NCBI GenBank assembly: GCA_018263005.1
Contig: JADFDH010000013.1
Coordinates: 1-18,712, forward strand
From: Methanobacterium sp.
GTDB lineage: Archaea; Methanobacteriota; Methanobacteria; Methanobacteriales; Methanobacteriaceae
Direction of reading: 5' to 3'
Length of the DNA: 18,712 nucleotides
The position numbers and the translations under genes were made by a program. This document shows positions 1 through 7,405 of the stretch, in pieces; the first letter of the stretch is position 1; every line of letters begins with the position of its first letter. The notes beneath the pieces were generated by a model, which did no database searches, was not told the DNA's origin, and saw nothing but the letters and a program-made list of their open reading frames with translations.

Positions 1-689
1 ATGAAAGATGGATCTGGCTAAGCTTCGTATCAGAACACAGACTAATATTAGGAGCATACGCAGGCCCCATGACACAAGACAGCGCTGATCGGATTATTCA
101 AATAACAGGTGAAAAAATAAATGAGAAAAAACTGCCAATATTCATCACTGACGGGCGTAAATACTATGCTGAAGCATTATTAAAAAGATATGGCGAATAC
201 ACAGTCTTCCCAAAAACCGGTAAACGCGGCAGACCGCGAAAACCTCGTCAAATGCCCCTAGAAGAATTAAAATACGCACAAGTAATAAAGACACGAGAAG
301 GTGGGAAAGTCATTAACATTCAAAGAAAAATCATATTTGGCGAAAAAGAAGACATAGATGAAAGTATTATCTCAACAGCTTACATAGAACGTCAAAACCT
401 GACATTACGCCAGGACAATAATCGACTGACAAGAAAAACCATAGGATACTCCAAAAAGGATGAATGGCTCCAACACCAAACCACGCTACAAATAACCAAC
501 CACAACTTCATAAGAACACATGAATCACTCAAAATAGTAGACAAAAAACAAATAAAAGGAAAAACATGGAAAAAATACCGGAAACAAACCCCAACAATGT
601 CTATTGGAATAACAGACCACATCTGGACACTAAAAGAACTACTAACCTACCCTTACCACCAAGAACTTCAACCAATAAAAGGGTCATGA
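1..689 (+). CDS. IS1-like DDE transposase, 5' end outside window
   Basis: This is the C-terminal part of a cut-and-paste transposase. The reading frame is open from base 3, so the ATG at 69 is internal: the 22 residues before it (with WIWLSF and LILGAYAGP) match the block that follows the first catalytic Asp in IS1-like DDE enzymes, and that Asp must lie left of the window. Counting from the ATG, the second Asp is D28 (ITDGRKYY) and the catalytic Glu is E107 (STAYIERQN). It is followed by the basic LTLRQDNNRLTRK stretch and the TPTMSIGITDHIWT tail typical of the group. The frame has no internal stop, so the element may still be active if its missing end is intact. The TGA stop overlaps the 3' end of the convergent nuclease gene. 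Family assignment is from motif recognition; the exact IS name is unknown. Confidence 0.85.
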   Translation, partial: ERWIWLSFVSEHRLILGAYAGPMTQDSADRIIQITGEKINEKKLPIFITDGRKYYAEALLKRYGEYTVFPKTGKRGRPRKPRQMPLEELKYAQVIKTREGGKVINIQRKIIFGEKEDIDESIISTAYIERQNLTLRQDNNRLTRKTIGYSKKDEWLQHQTTLQITNHNFIRTHESLKIVDKKQIKGKTWKKYRKQTPTMSIGITDHIWTLKELLTYPYHQELQPIKGS

Positions 690-691
690 CC
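1..691 (+). mobile_element. Partial IS1-like insertion sequence (right part)
   Basis: The transposase frame entering from the left edge shows that at least the first 689 bases belong to an insertion sequence. The exact right end is not certain. A perfect 10-base palindrome, GGTCATGACC at 682-691, sits at the transposase stop and may mark or lie near the terminus. No inverted-repeat partner can be checked because the left end is outside the window. Confidence 0.6.
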
Positions 692-2936
692 GATAATTAT
701 AGTTTTTACCTAATATCGTATCGATTTTTTTTAGAGTACCTTTTGACCATCCATTCTTGTTAAATGTACTGAAAACTATTTTATCTACCCCTAATTCATC
801 ATAGATATCTTTATATTTTCTAATTTCATCATCTTCAAGTCGATTACCAATTTTACACTCACCAACTATAAATTTACCGTCAGATATACAACAAATGTCG
901 AGTTCTTTATATTGCTCCTCAGGAGCTTCTTTTCTCCTTACCTCAATCTCATCGACGTATAAAAAACTATCACTTAAATGGTTAAGCTTATTCAATGTTA
1001 ATATGGGAACGATCATATTATTATCGTAACCCTGATAGATAGATTCGTCTAATTTGTAAAACCATTCGGGTTCTACTGGATTTTGTCTTATAAAATGGTT
1101 AGAGTTATAGTATTGAATAGTTCGACATCTTTTGCATTTAAATTTGTTATCAACTTCATCTATATCATACCAGCCAGTATATCTACATTTTTCACATTTA
1201 AAAATAAAACCTCTATGCAAAATTCCTTTTTCAATAAAATCGTTGATTAATGACTTTATTTCATCACCCAATATTGTTTCAATGGATTTTAAGTTCAGGT
1301 ACATCCTATAATCATCTGTTAAGAAGATACCTTCATCTGCACTGGGAGGATTGCTTCTTTCAGTTAATCTATTTAAAAATTGTTGATGTTGTTCGTACTT
1401 TAAAAACCGGGCAATTTTTCCTAATGAATCAAACTTTTCAATACTTTCTTTTTCATAATTACCTTTGTCAGAAGAAATTATAACATAACCATATTTATTA
1501 AATATCTGTTTGAAAATCTCAAATGATTCTAATAAATTTAAATATGGTTTTACCAGATATTTATCTATGCTTCCCCCCACATATCCTGTTGATGGGCAGA
1601 AATAGGCTATACCTCTGTTTGTAATCCTGATTTCGCTGTTTGTATAAAAATAGGGAGTGTTTATTGAATTGATTAAGATAGGATACTGTGGAAGTTGGTA
1701 ATCCTCGACATTGATTTCAGTGATCCAAAAATGATGCTGAAAACTTCTATCACTAAAATTTCTTGGAATCGGCGTTTTAATACGATTTATACTTTTAAAA
1801 TCAACAAACTGTTCTCTGTAACAATTCGAGTAATTGTCGTATTCCATAATTCGTAAAACATAAGTTAAGAGTTTTTCCATATCTTTACAAACTAATGCTT
1901 GTTTTATTTCTTCATGTCCATTAGGTAAAATGTCCGATTTTATTAGAATATCTTTAATATTTTCTAAATTTTTTTTAGACTTTGAAATACTTGTAAAAAC
2001 TATTTTTCTATTAGAATTGGATTCATTAACTTTATCAATGAGTTTAGTAAGCAATATCGAATTAAATAGAGTTAATCCAGATTCAGATTTTTCTTTAGTT
2101 TTACGAATATATTGCACTTCATTAAATGAAGATTTAATTAATGATTCTGGAGCCCAAAAGACATCATATCTTAGACTTGATAAATCATAATAAAAACTAA
2201 AATCTGCTAAAGAATCCCCAATAACCGTGACTATTGGGGCTTCTCTGATTTTTTTCCCATCTTTAACTCTTCGATATCGCTCTAATTTAAGCATAGAGTA
2301 ATAAAACGGATAATAATCTTGGCCATCCGAATTCCACAATACATCAGATAGAAAAGAGCCTAAACTTTCATTACCTAATTTCTTTTCTTCCATTTTTAAA
2401 CTCAACCGATTTAATTTTTTAGAGTATTCATCGGTCAATTTTCCTAATACAGAATGGATGACCAATTTTAGGTAATTATTACACTCAAGTAAAGGAGTAT
2501 CAACAATTGGATTGTACAGTACAGGTATTTCGATGTGAGTATTTGGAATGATATCTGGCACAAAAGTTAAAGGGTATGAAGGGTTTAAATAGAAACTTTC
2601 TATTGGATCATTAGAATTTGTTTCATGAAACGGATTAAGCCTCTTTAAAATTTCTTTTTTTAATTCATCAGATATTTCATAGATATTCTTAGGGGATTCA
2701 TTATAAATAAAAAAATAATCGGGATCAAATTTTTCAAGTAGAAACCAAAATTTTTCATCTATTTTTTTCCCATCAGTAGGAATTATTAAGTTTCTTTGTC
2801 CTCCCCATATCTGACTTAATGTTTCAATTACTCTTAAAGCTGTATCATGCCATTCATCACCTTCATGGATAAAAACCACCGCTTTGGCAGGTCTGAGACT
2901 TGTACAAATTTCTCTAATTTCAAATAATTTATTCAT
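684..2936 (-). CDS. Putative defence nuclease: Rossmann-like N-terminus, zinc ribbon, PD-(D/E)XK C-terminus
   Basis: A 750-residue cytoplasmic protein with no signal peptide or membrane segment. Near the N-terminus a strand-like AVVFIHEGDEW is followed by GGQRNLIIPTDGKKI and FDPDYFFIY. A second similar block near residue 240 reads IVTVIGDSLADFSFYY then YDVFWAP. Both look like Rossmann-type alpha/beta units. Residues 581-604 form a zinc ribbon (CEKC and CKRC, cysteines 581, 584, 601, 604). The C-terminus has the restriction-endonuclease-like pattern ELDI (D680) ... VGECK (E693, K695). The ATG at 2936 is preceded by AGGGGG about 6 bases upstream. The 3' end overlaps the IS1-like transposase gene, but the catalytic motif is about 55 codons from the end and appears intact. 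The nuclease call is motif-based. An anti-phage or anti-plasmid role is inferred from the motif and from nearby restriction genes. Confidence 0.65.
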   Translation of the reverse strand: MNKLFEIREICTSLRPAKAVVFIHEGDEWHDTALRVIETLSQIWGGQRNLIIPTDGKKIDEKFWFLLEKFDPDYFFIYNESPKNIYEISDELKKEILKRLNPFHETNSNDPIESFYLNPSYPLTFVPDIIPNTHIEIPVLYNPIVDTPLLECNNYLKLVIHSVLGKLTDEYSKKLNRLSLKMEEKKLGNESLGSFLSDVLWNSDGQDYYPFYYSMLKLERYRRVKDGKKIREAPIVTVIGDSLADFSFYYDLSSLRYDVFWAPESLIKSSFNEVQYIRKTKEKSESGLTLFNSILLTKLIDKVNESNSNRKIVFTSISKSKKNLENIKDILIKSDILPNGHEEIKQALVCKDMEKLLTYVLRIMEYDNYSNCYREQFVDFKSINRIKTPIPRNFSDRSFQHHFWITEINVEDYQLPQYPILINSINTPYFYTNSEIRITNRGIAYFCPSTGYVGGSIDKYLVKPYLNLLESFEIFKQIFNKYGYVIISSDKGNYEKESIEKFDSLGKIARFLKYEQHQQFLNRLTERSNPPSADEGIFLTDDYRMYLNLKSIETILGDEIKSLINDFIEKGILHRGFIFKCEKCRYTGWYDIDEVDNKFKCKRCRTIQYYNSNHFIRQNPVEPEWFYKLDESIYQGYDNNMIVPILTLNKLNHLSDSFLYVDEIEVRRKEAPEEQYKELDICCISDGKFIVGECKIGNRLEDDEIRKYKDIYDELGVDKIVFSTFNKNGWSKGTLKKIDTILGKNYNYRS

Positions 2937-3008
2937 TCAATACCCCCTTCTATATTTAAATCTCTTTAAATCGCGATTACTTATATTTTTGACTGAAAGT
3001 TTTTGGTA

Positions 3009-3131
3009 TTAACTAATTTGAGCACGAATCTTTTTGTCTCCATATGGCTTAGATTTTATTTTAACTCCGTAATATAACTTTTTGAATGAATTTATTACTT
3101 TCCAAATGCTTTCTCTAGATACTGCTTTTAA
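3009..3131 (-). pseudogene. C-terminal gene remnant (40 codons), unrecognised
   Basis: An open stretch of 40 codons between an in-frame TGA and a TAA stop, with no usable start. It reads SRESIWKVINSFKKLYYG and continues KIKSKPYGDKKIRAQ, a basic composition that looks like true protein rather than random frame. It is probably the tail of a decayed gene. The family is not recognised. Confidence 0.3.
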
Positions 3132-3179
3132 TCATGTTTTAAATACTAGTTACCCCAGCTAGTAGAGGAGAATGATAAC

Positions 3180-3487
3180 ATGAAAGTAAGTGAGGGAGCA
3201 CCCCGAGGAAGATTTGTAGAACTAGACTATATAAACAAGAAGCAGGCACTCATGGAGATAGGTGGGGACTGGAAGTTACTCGCTTATTGGCCCGAGATCA
3301 TGGAGTACGTGCGCCTTTTGATGTGAATTTAGATTCTGTGTTTAAAAAAGAGCCACTGCAATGCTACTTAGATGCATATCTGTATAAATTTATTGGGAGT
3401 TCTCAGGGAGAATGCAGAAGCATCTGTAAAAGAGCTCCAGTAATTATAGTCCTCTGTGAAATTTTCTTTATTTTAATGGGTTGTTGA
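3180..3487 (+). pseudogene. Small frameshifted gene fragment, unrecognised
   Basis: An ATG at 3180 has a good ribosome binding site (AGAGGAG, 3163-3169) and opens a 48-codon frame ending at 3326 (beginning MKVSEGAPRGRFVELDYINK). A second open frame on the same strand overlaps it and runs to a TGA at 3485-3487 (with the stretch ARDHGVRAPFDVNLDSVF). An acceptable start signal followed by a short frame and then an overlapping open frame suggests a frameshifted gene, but either piece could be chance. I do not recognise the family. Confidence 0.3.
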
Positions 3488-3652
3488 CTATGCGTTACAG
3501 TACTGTATCATGGATAGAATGAGAATATTATTATATAACTTATTTTTAAAGGGAAAAAGCATATTGGTCTTCCCTAGTAAAGACTTTCATAAATGGCATG
3601 GTGATATAAAGGAGTATATATAGATGGTTTATACCAAATCAATATCAAAAAT

Positions 3653-3991
3653 ATGGAAAAATCAAAATTCATCAACATAACTGAGCTTAACTTAGCAACA
3701 GGTGCTAGCTTAATAACATTACAGAAGAACTGGAACACCTATTTGACAATAGAAAAAGGTTTGATCTATCTTATCATTACATACCTACACTAAAAGAGGA
3801 ATATAAGAAATTTAACAACAATTATAGTAGTGATATGATGAGATGCGATATGCGGGTTCCGGTTATAACGCCCTCGTTGAAATGCCAGCTTGATGGAGGT
3901 TTTAAGGTATGCTGAGAGGGAGTTTGAGCAGACTAGACAACATATAAAATCTAGAATAAGTATTCCTACTATCTTAAAATTTAATCTTTAA
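3653..3991 (+). pseudogene. Multiply frameshifted gene remnant, unrecognised
   Basis: Protein-like stretches follow one another in changing frames on the plus strand: from 3653 (MEKSKFINITELNLATG), then from about 3721 (TEELEHLFDNRKRFDLSYHY, PTLKEEYKKF), then from 3834 (YDEMRYAGSGYNALVEMPA) and finally from about 3885 to the TAA at 3989-3991 (SLMEVLRYAEREFEQTRQ). The last two join smoothly if one frameshift is allowed. This pattern is what a single gene looks like after several indels. The remnant's stop overlaps the 3' end of the convergent 778-residue gene by 11 bases. The family is not recognised. Confidence 0.4.
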
Positions 3992-6317
3992 TCCTCTTAT
4001 ATAAATCAAATAAATATAGGATCAACTGATCAAAATAGCTGTTCATACTGGATTTCACTGATGAAATTACTTTATCTCTGTTTTTAATGAAAATGTAGAC
4101 TATTAAAGGAATGAGTAGTAATAAAACAGAAATAATAAACAAGAATAATTCTTTTGATATATTATTAGGTAACCATAAGTTATAATAAGCCCATACATAT
4201 GGTAGTATGTCATTTGAAAAGGTAGCAACTCCAGTAATACCAAATAGAATGGTAATTAAATATCCTAATTCTCTGAAAGATTTAGTTCTTTCTTCATTAG
4301 AATATTCTGATCTTATCTCCAATTTTTTCTCAATTAAATTTCTTAGTCTACTCCATTTTAATTCTTCATCAGCATATTTAATTATTTCACTAATTTCTCC
4401 GAATTTACTCATTTTATCAGTTACTATCGATTCTAAGTCCAATAAGCGTAATTGATCTTTTAAAACAGATTTGTATGGTACAGTTAACATAGAAGAAATT
4501 TCAAATAACCTTTCATGAGACATATATAAATGCTCAATAGATTCTACTTGTACCTGTTTTTCAAGAATAATGCTATGCCTATTTGGATCATCATCTTGCA
4601 ATTGTTCTAACCCTTTTTTGCTCATTGTCCATAAAGTTAAAGCTTGGTTCATGTGAAGAGTATAATCAGGATATATTCGTAAATTCTTATCTAAAAATTT
4701 TTTGACATTTTCAAATTCAAAATTAGTGGATCTGGCCATAATTTTTCCTAATGCTTCTCCAAATTTAGTTAGGATTTCTTTATTAGTAATTGGTTGGTCT
4801 TTATAGTCCAAGATATAAACAGATGGTCTTAATGTAAATCCTCCAATATAATTAGTTTCAATACGACTAATTCGGTTGTTCCTATTAACTGCAAAAAATA
4901 AGTTATGTATAATTAACTCAATCAAATCAAATAAAGTGAGTTTATATCCCTCATCATAAATATTCATAGGCGTAATTTTAAAAGTAAAATCTCCATCATC
5001 CTTAATTTGAGTTTTACTATCGATTAATTCTTTAAATTTTTTTGACTCTTCTCTAAATTCATCTCTTTTTAAATATAACTCAAATAAAGGCAGATCATTT
5101 AAAGAACCTAGATTTGCTTGCTTTAATAATTCAGGCGGTACTAAAATGTTATCTAGATCAAGATTAGGAATATTAATTTCATTTTCTATAAATGGTTCAA
5201 GATAATAACTCTCTTTAGAGGAAATCTCTCTAAAACTTAAAATAAATACTCCATTTGAATATATTTTAATTTGGGGATATAAAGCTCTAGTTCGAAGGCC
5301 GAATTTAAGGTAACATGCATTTAAATAACATCTGATATAAGGATAAGAATCCCTATATTCATCACTAAAAAGTTTCCATTCAGAGTGCCACATACTAAAA
5401 GATTGTTCTAGTAAATTTAAAGAATATCCTTCTTTAGGACGTTTTAAAACTTTAAACTGGGCCTTATTCAGCTTCAATTCTTTTATATCAAATTTTGACT
5501 TTTTAACTTCACCATTTTCCTTATACCAAAAGTTAACATTAGAGCTAACTACTAATGGACAAATTTCTGAATTTACTAATCTAGTTGCTATAGTACTCAG
5601 ATTTTCTTTAGAATTTACTAATTCATCTAAGAAATAAGAAGAATAAGAATGCCATATATCCCAATCTTTCAATTCCATCCCTGAAAAATTATCTAAAAAT
5701 TCTTTTACGATATTATCATCTTTTTGCAAATTTTCAAGGACTTTTATTAATTCTGGATCATCAACGCTGGGAAAATATTTTTTTCCATTCGAAAATTTTT
5801 CAAGTGCTTTAACCATAGTAAAAACATTAATATCTTTAATTTCCTCTCCGGAATTTTTTATTACTTCTAATTTTTCAGCTAAATATTCATCAACTCTGCT
5901 TAATCCTAACTCTTTTTCAAAATCAAATAAATAGAACATTAAATTTGGAAAAGAATGGAATAAATCCTCTTTAAATTTATTATAATACTTATGATTAATT
6001 TTGGTTTTAAAAGGAAAATTTGGCTCTGACTCTAAATCAGCTAATACATATTTAAATTCCTTTTTAAACTTAGTGATTTCTTCAGATTTTAAATTGTATG
6101 GCTTAAAATTTTTATCAACTAAATTGGAAAAAAAATTTGTTAAAAATATTGAATAAATTTGAGACTCAAAAATATTGTATATATTCTCTTGGATAATTTT
6201 TGAACTTAAGTACTCATTATAGCTTTCAATTAATTTTGAAAAAATTTCCTCCAAAAATTCATAAAATTTATCTTCGTTATCTCTTTTTATCATGTTATTA
6301 ATAAATAAATTGGACAT
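3981..6317 (-). CDS. Unrecognised 778-residue protein with two C-terminal membrane segments
   Basis: I do not recognise the family. The first 680 residues are mostly helical and charged, without a P-loop, DEAD, PD-(D/E)XK or HTH motif that I can see. A central beta-rich stretch includes IYSNGVFILSFREIS. Residues of about 590-680 look like long helices and lead into two hydrophobic segments, about 685-701 (GYLITILFGITGVATF) and 724-745 (LFLFIISVLLLLIPLIVYIF), followed by a short charged tail. A large cytoplasmic domain ending in a two-helix hairpin resembles the topology of CorA-like channels, but no GMN signature follows the first helix. There is no convincing Shine-Dalgarno before the ATG at 6317; AAGGGG lies about 20 bases upstream, inside the ywbE-like remnant. 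A membrane-acting defence effector is conceivable from context only. Confidence 0.6.
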   Translation of the reverse strand: MSNLFINNMIKRDNEDKFYEFLEEIFSKLIESYNEYLSSKIIQENIYNIFESQIYSIFLTNFFSNLVDKNFKPYNLKSEEITKFKKEFKYVLADLESEPNFPFKTKINHKYYNKFKEDLFHSFPNLMFYLFDFEKELGLSRVDEYLAEKLEVIKNSGEEIKDINVFTMVKALEKFSNGKKYFPSVDDPELIKVLENLQKDDNIVKEFLDNFSGMELKDWDIWHSYSSYFLDELVNSKENLSTIATRLVNSEICPLVVSSNVNFWYKENGEVKKSKFDIKELKLNKAQFKVLKRPKEGYSLNLLEQSFSMWHSEWKLFSDEYRDSYPYIRCYLNACYLKFGLRTRALYPQIKIYSNGVFILSFREISSKESYYLEPFIENEINIPNLDLDNILVPPELLKQANLGSLNDLPLFELYLKRDEFREESKKFKELIDSKTQIKDDGDFTFKITPMNIYDEGYKLTLFDLIELIIHNLFFAVNRNNRISRIETNYIGGFTLRPSVYILDYKDQPITNKEILTKFGEALGKIMARSTNFEFENVKKFLDKNLRIYPDYTLHMNQALTLWTMSKKGLEQLQDDDPNRHSIILEKQVQVESIEHLYMSHERLFEISSMLTVPYKSVLKDQLRLLDLESIVTDKMSKFGEISEIIKYADEELKWSRLRNLIEKKLEIRSEYSNEERTKSFRELGYLITILFGITGVATFSNDILPYVWAYYNLWLPNNISKELFLFIISVLLLLIPLIVYIFIKNRDKVISSVKSSMNSYFDQLILYLFDLYKRIKD

Positions 6318-6330
6318 AATTAATATAATT

Positions 6331-6447
6331 TTATTCTGAACCCCTTACTAATTGTAATAATGTTCGTTTTCCTGTGGCTGATCTTTCTTTAAATATTGTA
6401 TAAACTCTTGAACCTTGTTTAATATCATCCTTGTATTGCCCATTCAT
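6331..6447 (-). pseudogene. ywbE: Truncated YwbE-like (DUF2196) gene remnant
   Basis: A 38-codon frame with a good ribosome binding site (AGGGGA, about 8 bases before the ATG at 6447). It begins MNGQYKDDIKQGSRV and has TGKRT further on, which follows the N-terminus of the small YwbE/DUF2196 proteins (MNGQ..., DIKxG..V, K...TGK.T). Those are about 60-65 residues long. Here the match is lost after about residue 31, where the family continues with a conserved HPHGIKVRL-type segment, and a stop follows. The 778-residue gene starts 13 bases after this stop, so an insertion or deletion that brought in that gene may have cut ywbE. It is too short to be functional as a YwbE protein. The assignment is from recalled family features. 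Confidence 0.6.
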
Positions 6448-6617
6448 ATGAAAATCCCCTAAAATTATTTAGAGACTTTTTCAATTCGTAAATGACTAAT
6501 AAGCAGATCCTACCATTATTTAAGATATTTATCTAATTTTCGTATAGTAATTACAGAAAACTTGAAGCACTAAATTCAATTTATTACATCAGCTTGATGA
6601 ATCGTGACCATAGAAAA

Positions 6618-6626
6618 TATTATATA
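6618..6626 (+). promoter_or_regulatory. TATA box of the tetR promoter
   Basis: TATTATATA is an archaeal TATA-box-like element. Transcription would start about 25 bases downstream, near 6648-6652, giving an untranslated leader of about 55-60 bases before tetR. The two inverted repeats downstream fit a regulated promoter. Confidence 0.45.
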
Positions 6627-6635
6627 CCATGAAAA

Positions 6636-6652
6636 ATTTGGTTATACCAAAT
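6636..6652. promoter_or_regulatory. Probable TetR operator, 17-base palindrome
   Basis: ATTTGGT-TAT-ACCAAAT is a perfect inverted repeat with 7-base arms and a 3-base centre. It lies between the TATA box and the expected start site of the tetR gene, where a bound dimer would block transcription. TetR proteins usually bind such palindromes and repress their own promoter. Binding is inferred. Confidence 0.5.
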
Positions 6653-6662
6653 ACTAAACTTG

Positions 6663-6680
6663 AAGTCAATAATATGACTT
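6663..6680. promoter_or_regulatory. Second inverted repeat in the tetR leader
   Basis: AAGTCA-ATAATA-TGACTT has perfect 6-base arms and a 6-base spacer. It lies 10 bases downstream of the first palindrome and before the start codon. It could be a second regulator site or a weak hairpin in the leader. Confidence 0.3.
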
Positions 6681-6708
6681 AAAGCTTAATTAAAATTATG
6701 GTGATAGT

Positions 6709-7287
6709 ATGCCTAAAGTAGTTCCTGAATACAAAAAAATGGCTAAAATTAAAATTGTCCAAGCTGCTTACAAAGTTTTTTCTGACAAGGGATATCATCC
6801 ATCAAAAATGGATGAAATCGCCAGAGAAGTAGGGGTGAGTAAAGCAACTTTATATTCATATTTCGAAAGTAAAGAAGATCTGCTTAAGATGATCTCCATA
6901 TCAACCAGCCAGCGCCTAAATGAAATTTTCCAAAAATCGTTAGAAGGACAGAATTCGCTGAAACCGTTTGAAGAACTTTATAATAAAATGGAAGAGTTCC
7001 AGGGATCTCTGCATTTAAATTTTGAGATATTATCATTATCCTCGCATGATAAGAATATCAGAGAGATAGGTAGAAACATCTACGATGAAAAAATAGACGT
7101 ATTCCAGGTGTTTCTAGAGAATCTACAGAGTAAGGGCATAATCAGGGATGACATTGATGCACGTACTTTGGCCCGGCTTGTAGCAGCACTTTATACAGAT
7201 ATAGCGATGCAACTGGTTATGGGATTTGACAAATCAGAAGTTCGCGAAACATGGAACCAATCATTGTCTGCAATACTGGAAAAATAA
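6709..7287 (+). CDS. TetR/AcrR-family transcriptional repressor
   Basis: A 192-residue DNA-binding regulator. Residues 13-60 form the TetR N-terminal domain: KIVQAAYKVFSDKGYHPSKM, then the helix-turn-helix DEIAREVGVSKATLYSYF (about 35-52) and the KEDLL that closes the domain. The remaining helical part (about 65-192) is the ligand-binding and dimer domain, which varies between members. The ATG at 6709 is fixed by GGTGAT at 6700-6705. The palindrome between the TATA box and the start codon suggests self-repression. The permease and ATPase genes follow on the same strand after 118 bases, so the regulator probably controls this exporter in response to its substrate. The inducer is unknown. Confidence 0.92.
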   Translation: MPKVVPEYKKMAKIKIVQAAYKVFSDKGYHPSKMDEIAREVGVSKATLYSYFESKEDLLKMISISTSQRLNEIFQKSLEGQNSLKPFEELYNKMEEFQGSLHLNFEILSLSSHDKNIREIGRNIYDEKIDVFQVFLENLQSKGIIRDDIDARTLARLVAALYTDIAMQLVMGFDKSEVRETWNQSLSAILEK

Positions 7288-7350
7288 CGTATTAATCCAC
7301 TATGATGCTGAATACAACTCATTGATTCACTTCACATAAAAAAACCGGTA

Positions 7351-7375
7351 TTAATTGATTTTTATCATGAATTAA
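7351..7375. promoter_or_regulatory. Possible promoter/operator before the ABC exporter
   Basis: An imperfect inverted repeat (TTAATTGAT ... ATCATGAATTAA) surrounds a T-rich TTTTTAT element that could act as a weak TATA box, with a start site about 15 bases before the permease gene. It does not resemble the palindrome in front of tetR, so shared control by the same repressor is not obvious from sequence. Confidence 0.25.
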
Positions 7376-7405
7376 GAGGATGATCTTTTAAACAAGGGTG
7401 ATATG

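Larger units (their letters stand above)
2937..3980. other. 1-kb gene-poor region of decayed coding fragments
   Basis: No intact gene longer than about 65 codons is visible here on either strand. The region holds the three listed remnants in different frames and orientations. I see no tRNA, CRISPR array or clear insertion-sequence ends. It separates two large minus-strand genes and is best read as a decayed part of an accessory region. Confidence 0.6.
6448..6708. other. Divergent intergenic region upstream of tetR
   Basis: This carries the tetR promoter with its two inverted repeats and, on the minus strand, the ribosome binding site and presumably the promoter of the ywbE-like remnant. A TTAAATAA-like element near 6515 could be its TATA box. 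No other gene is visible. Confidence 0.4.

Noticed and set aside
566..763. 65-codon frame overlapping the transposase and nuclease ends
   Set aside because: It spans two genes in a third frame, with no start signal and no recognisable motif.
3860..3910. GC-richer patch in the decayed region considered as an RNA gene
   Set aside because: No tRNA-like arms or convincing hairpins could be drawn; it is explained by the frameshifted coding remnant.
4000..4300. Assigning the 778-residue protein to the CorA metal channel family
   Set aside because: The two-helix topology fits, but the GMN signature is absent and the soluble domain was not recognised as CorA, so only the topology is reported.
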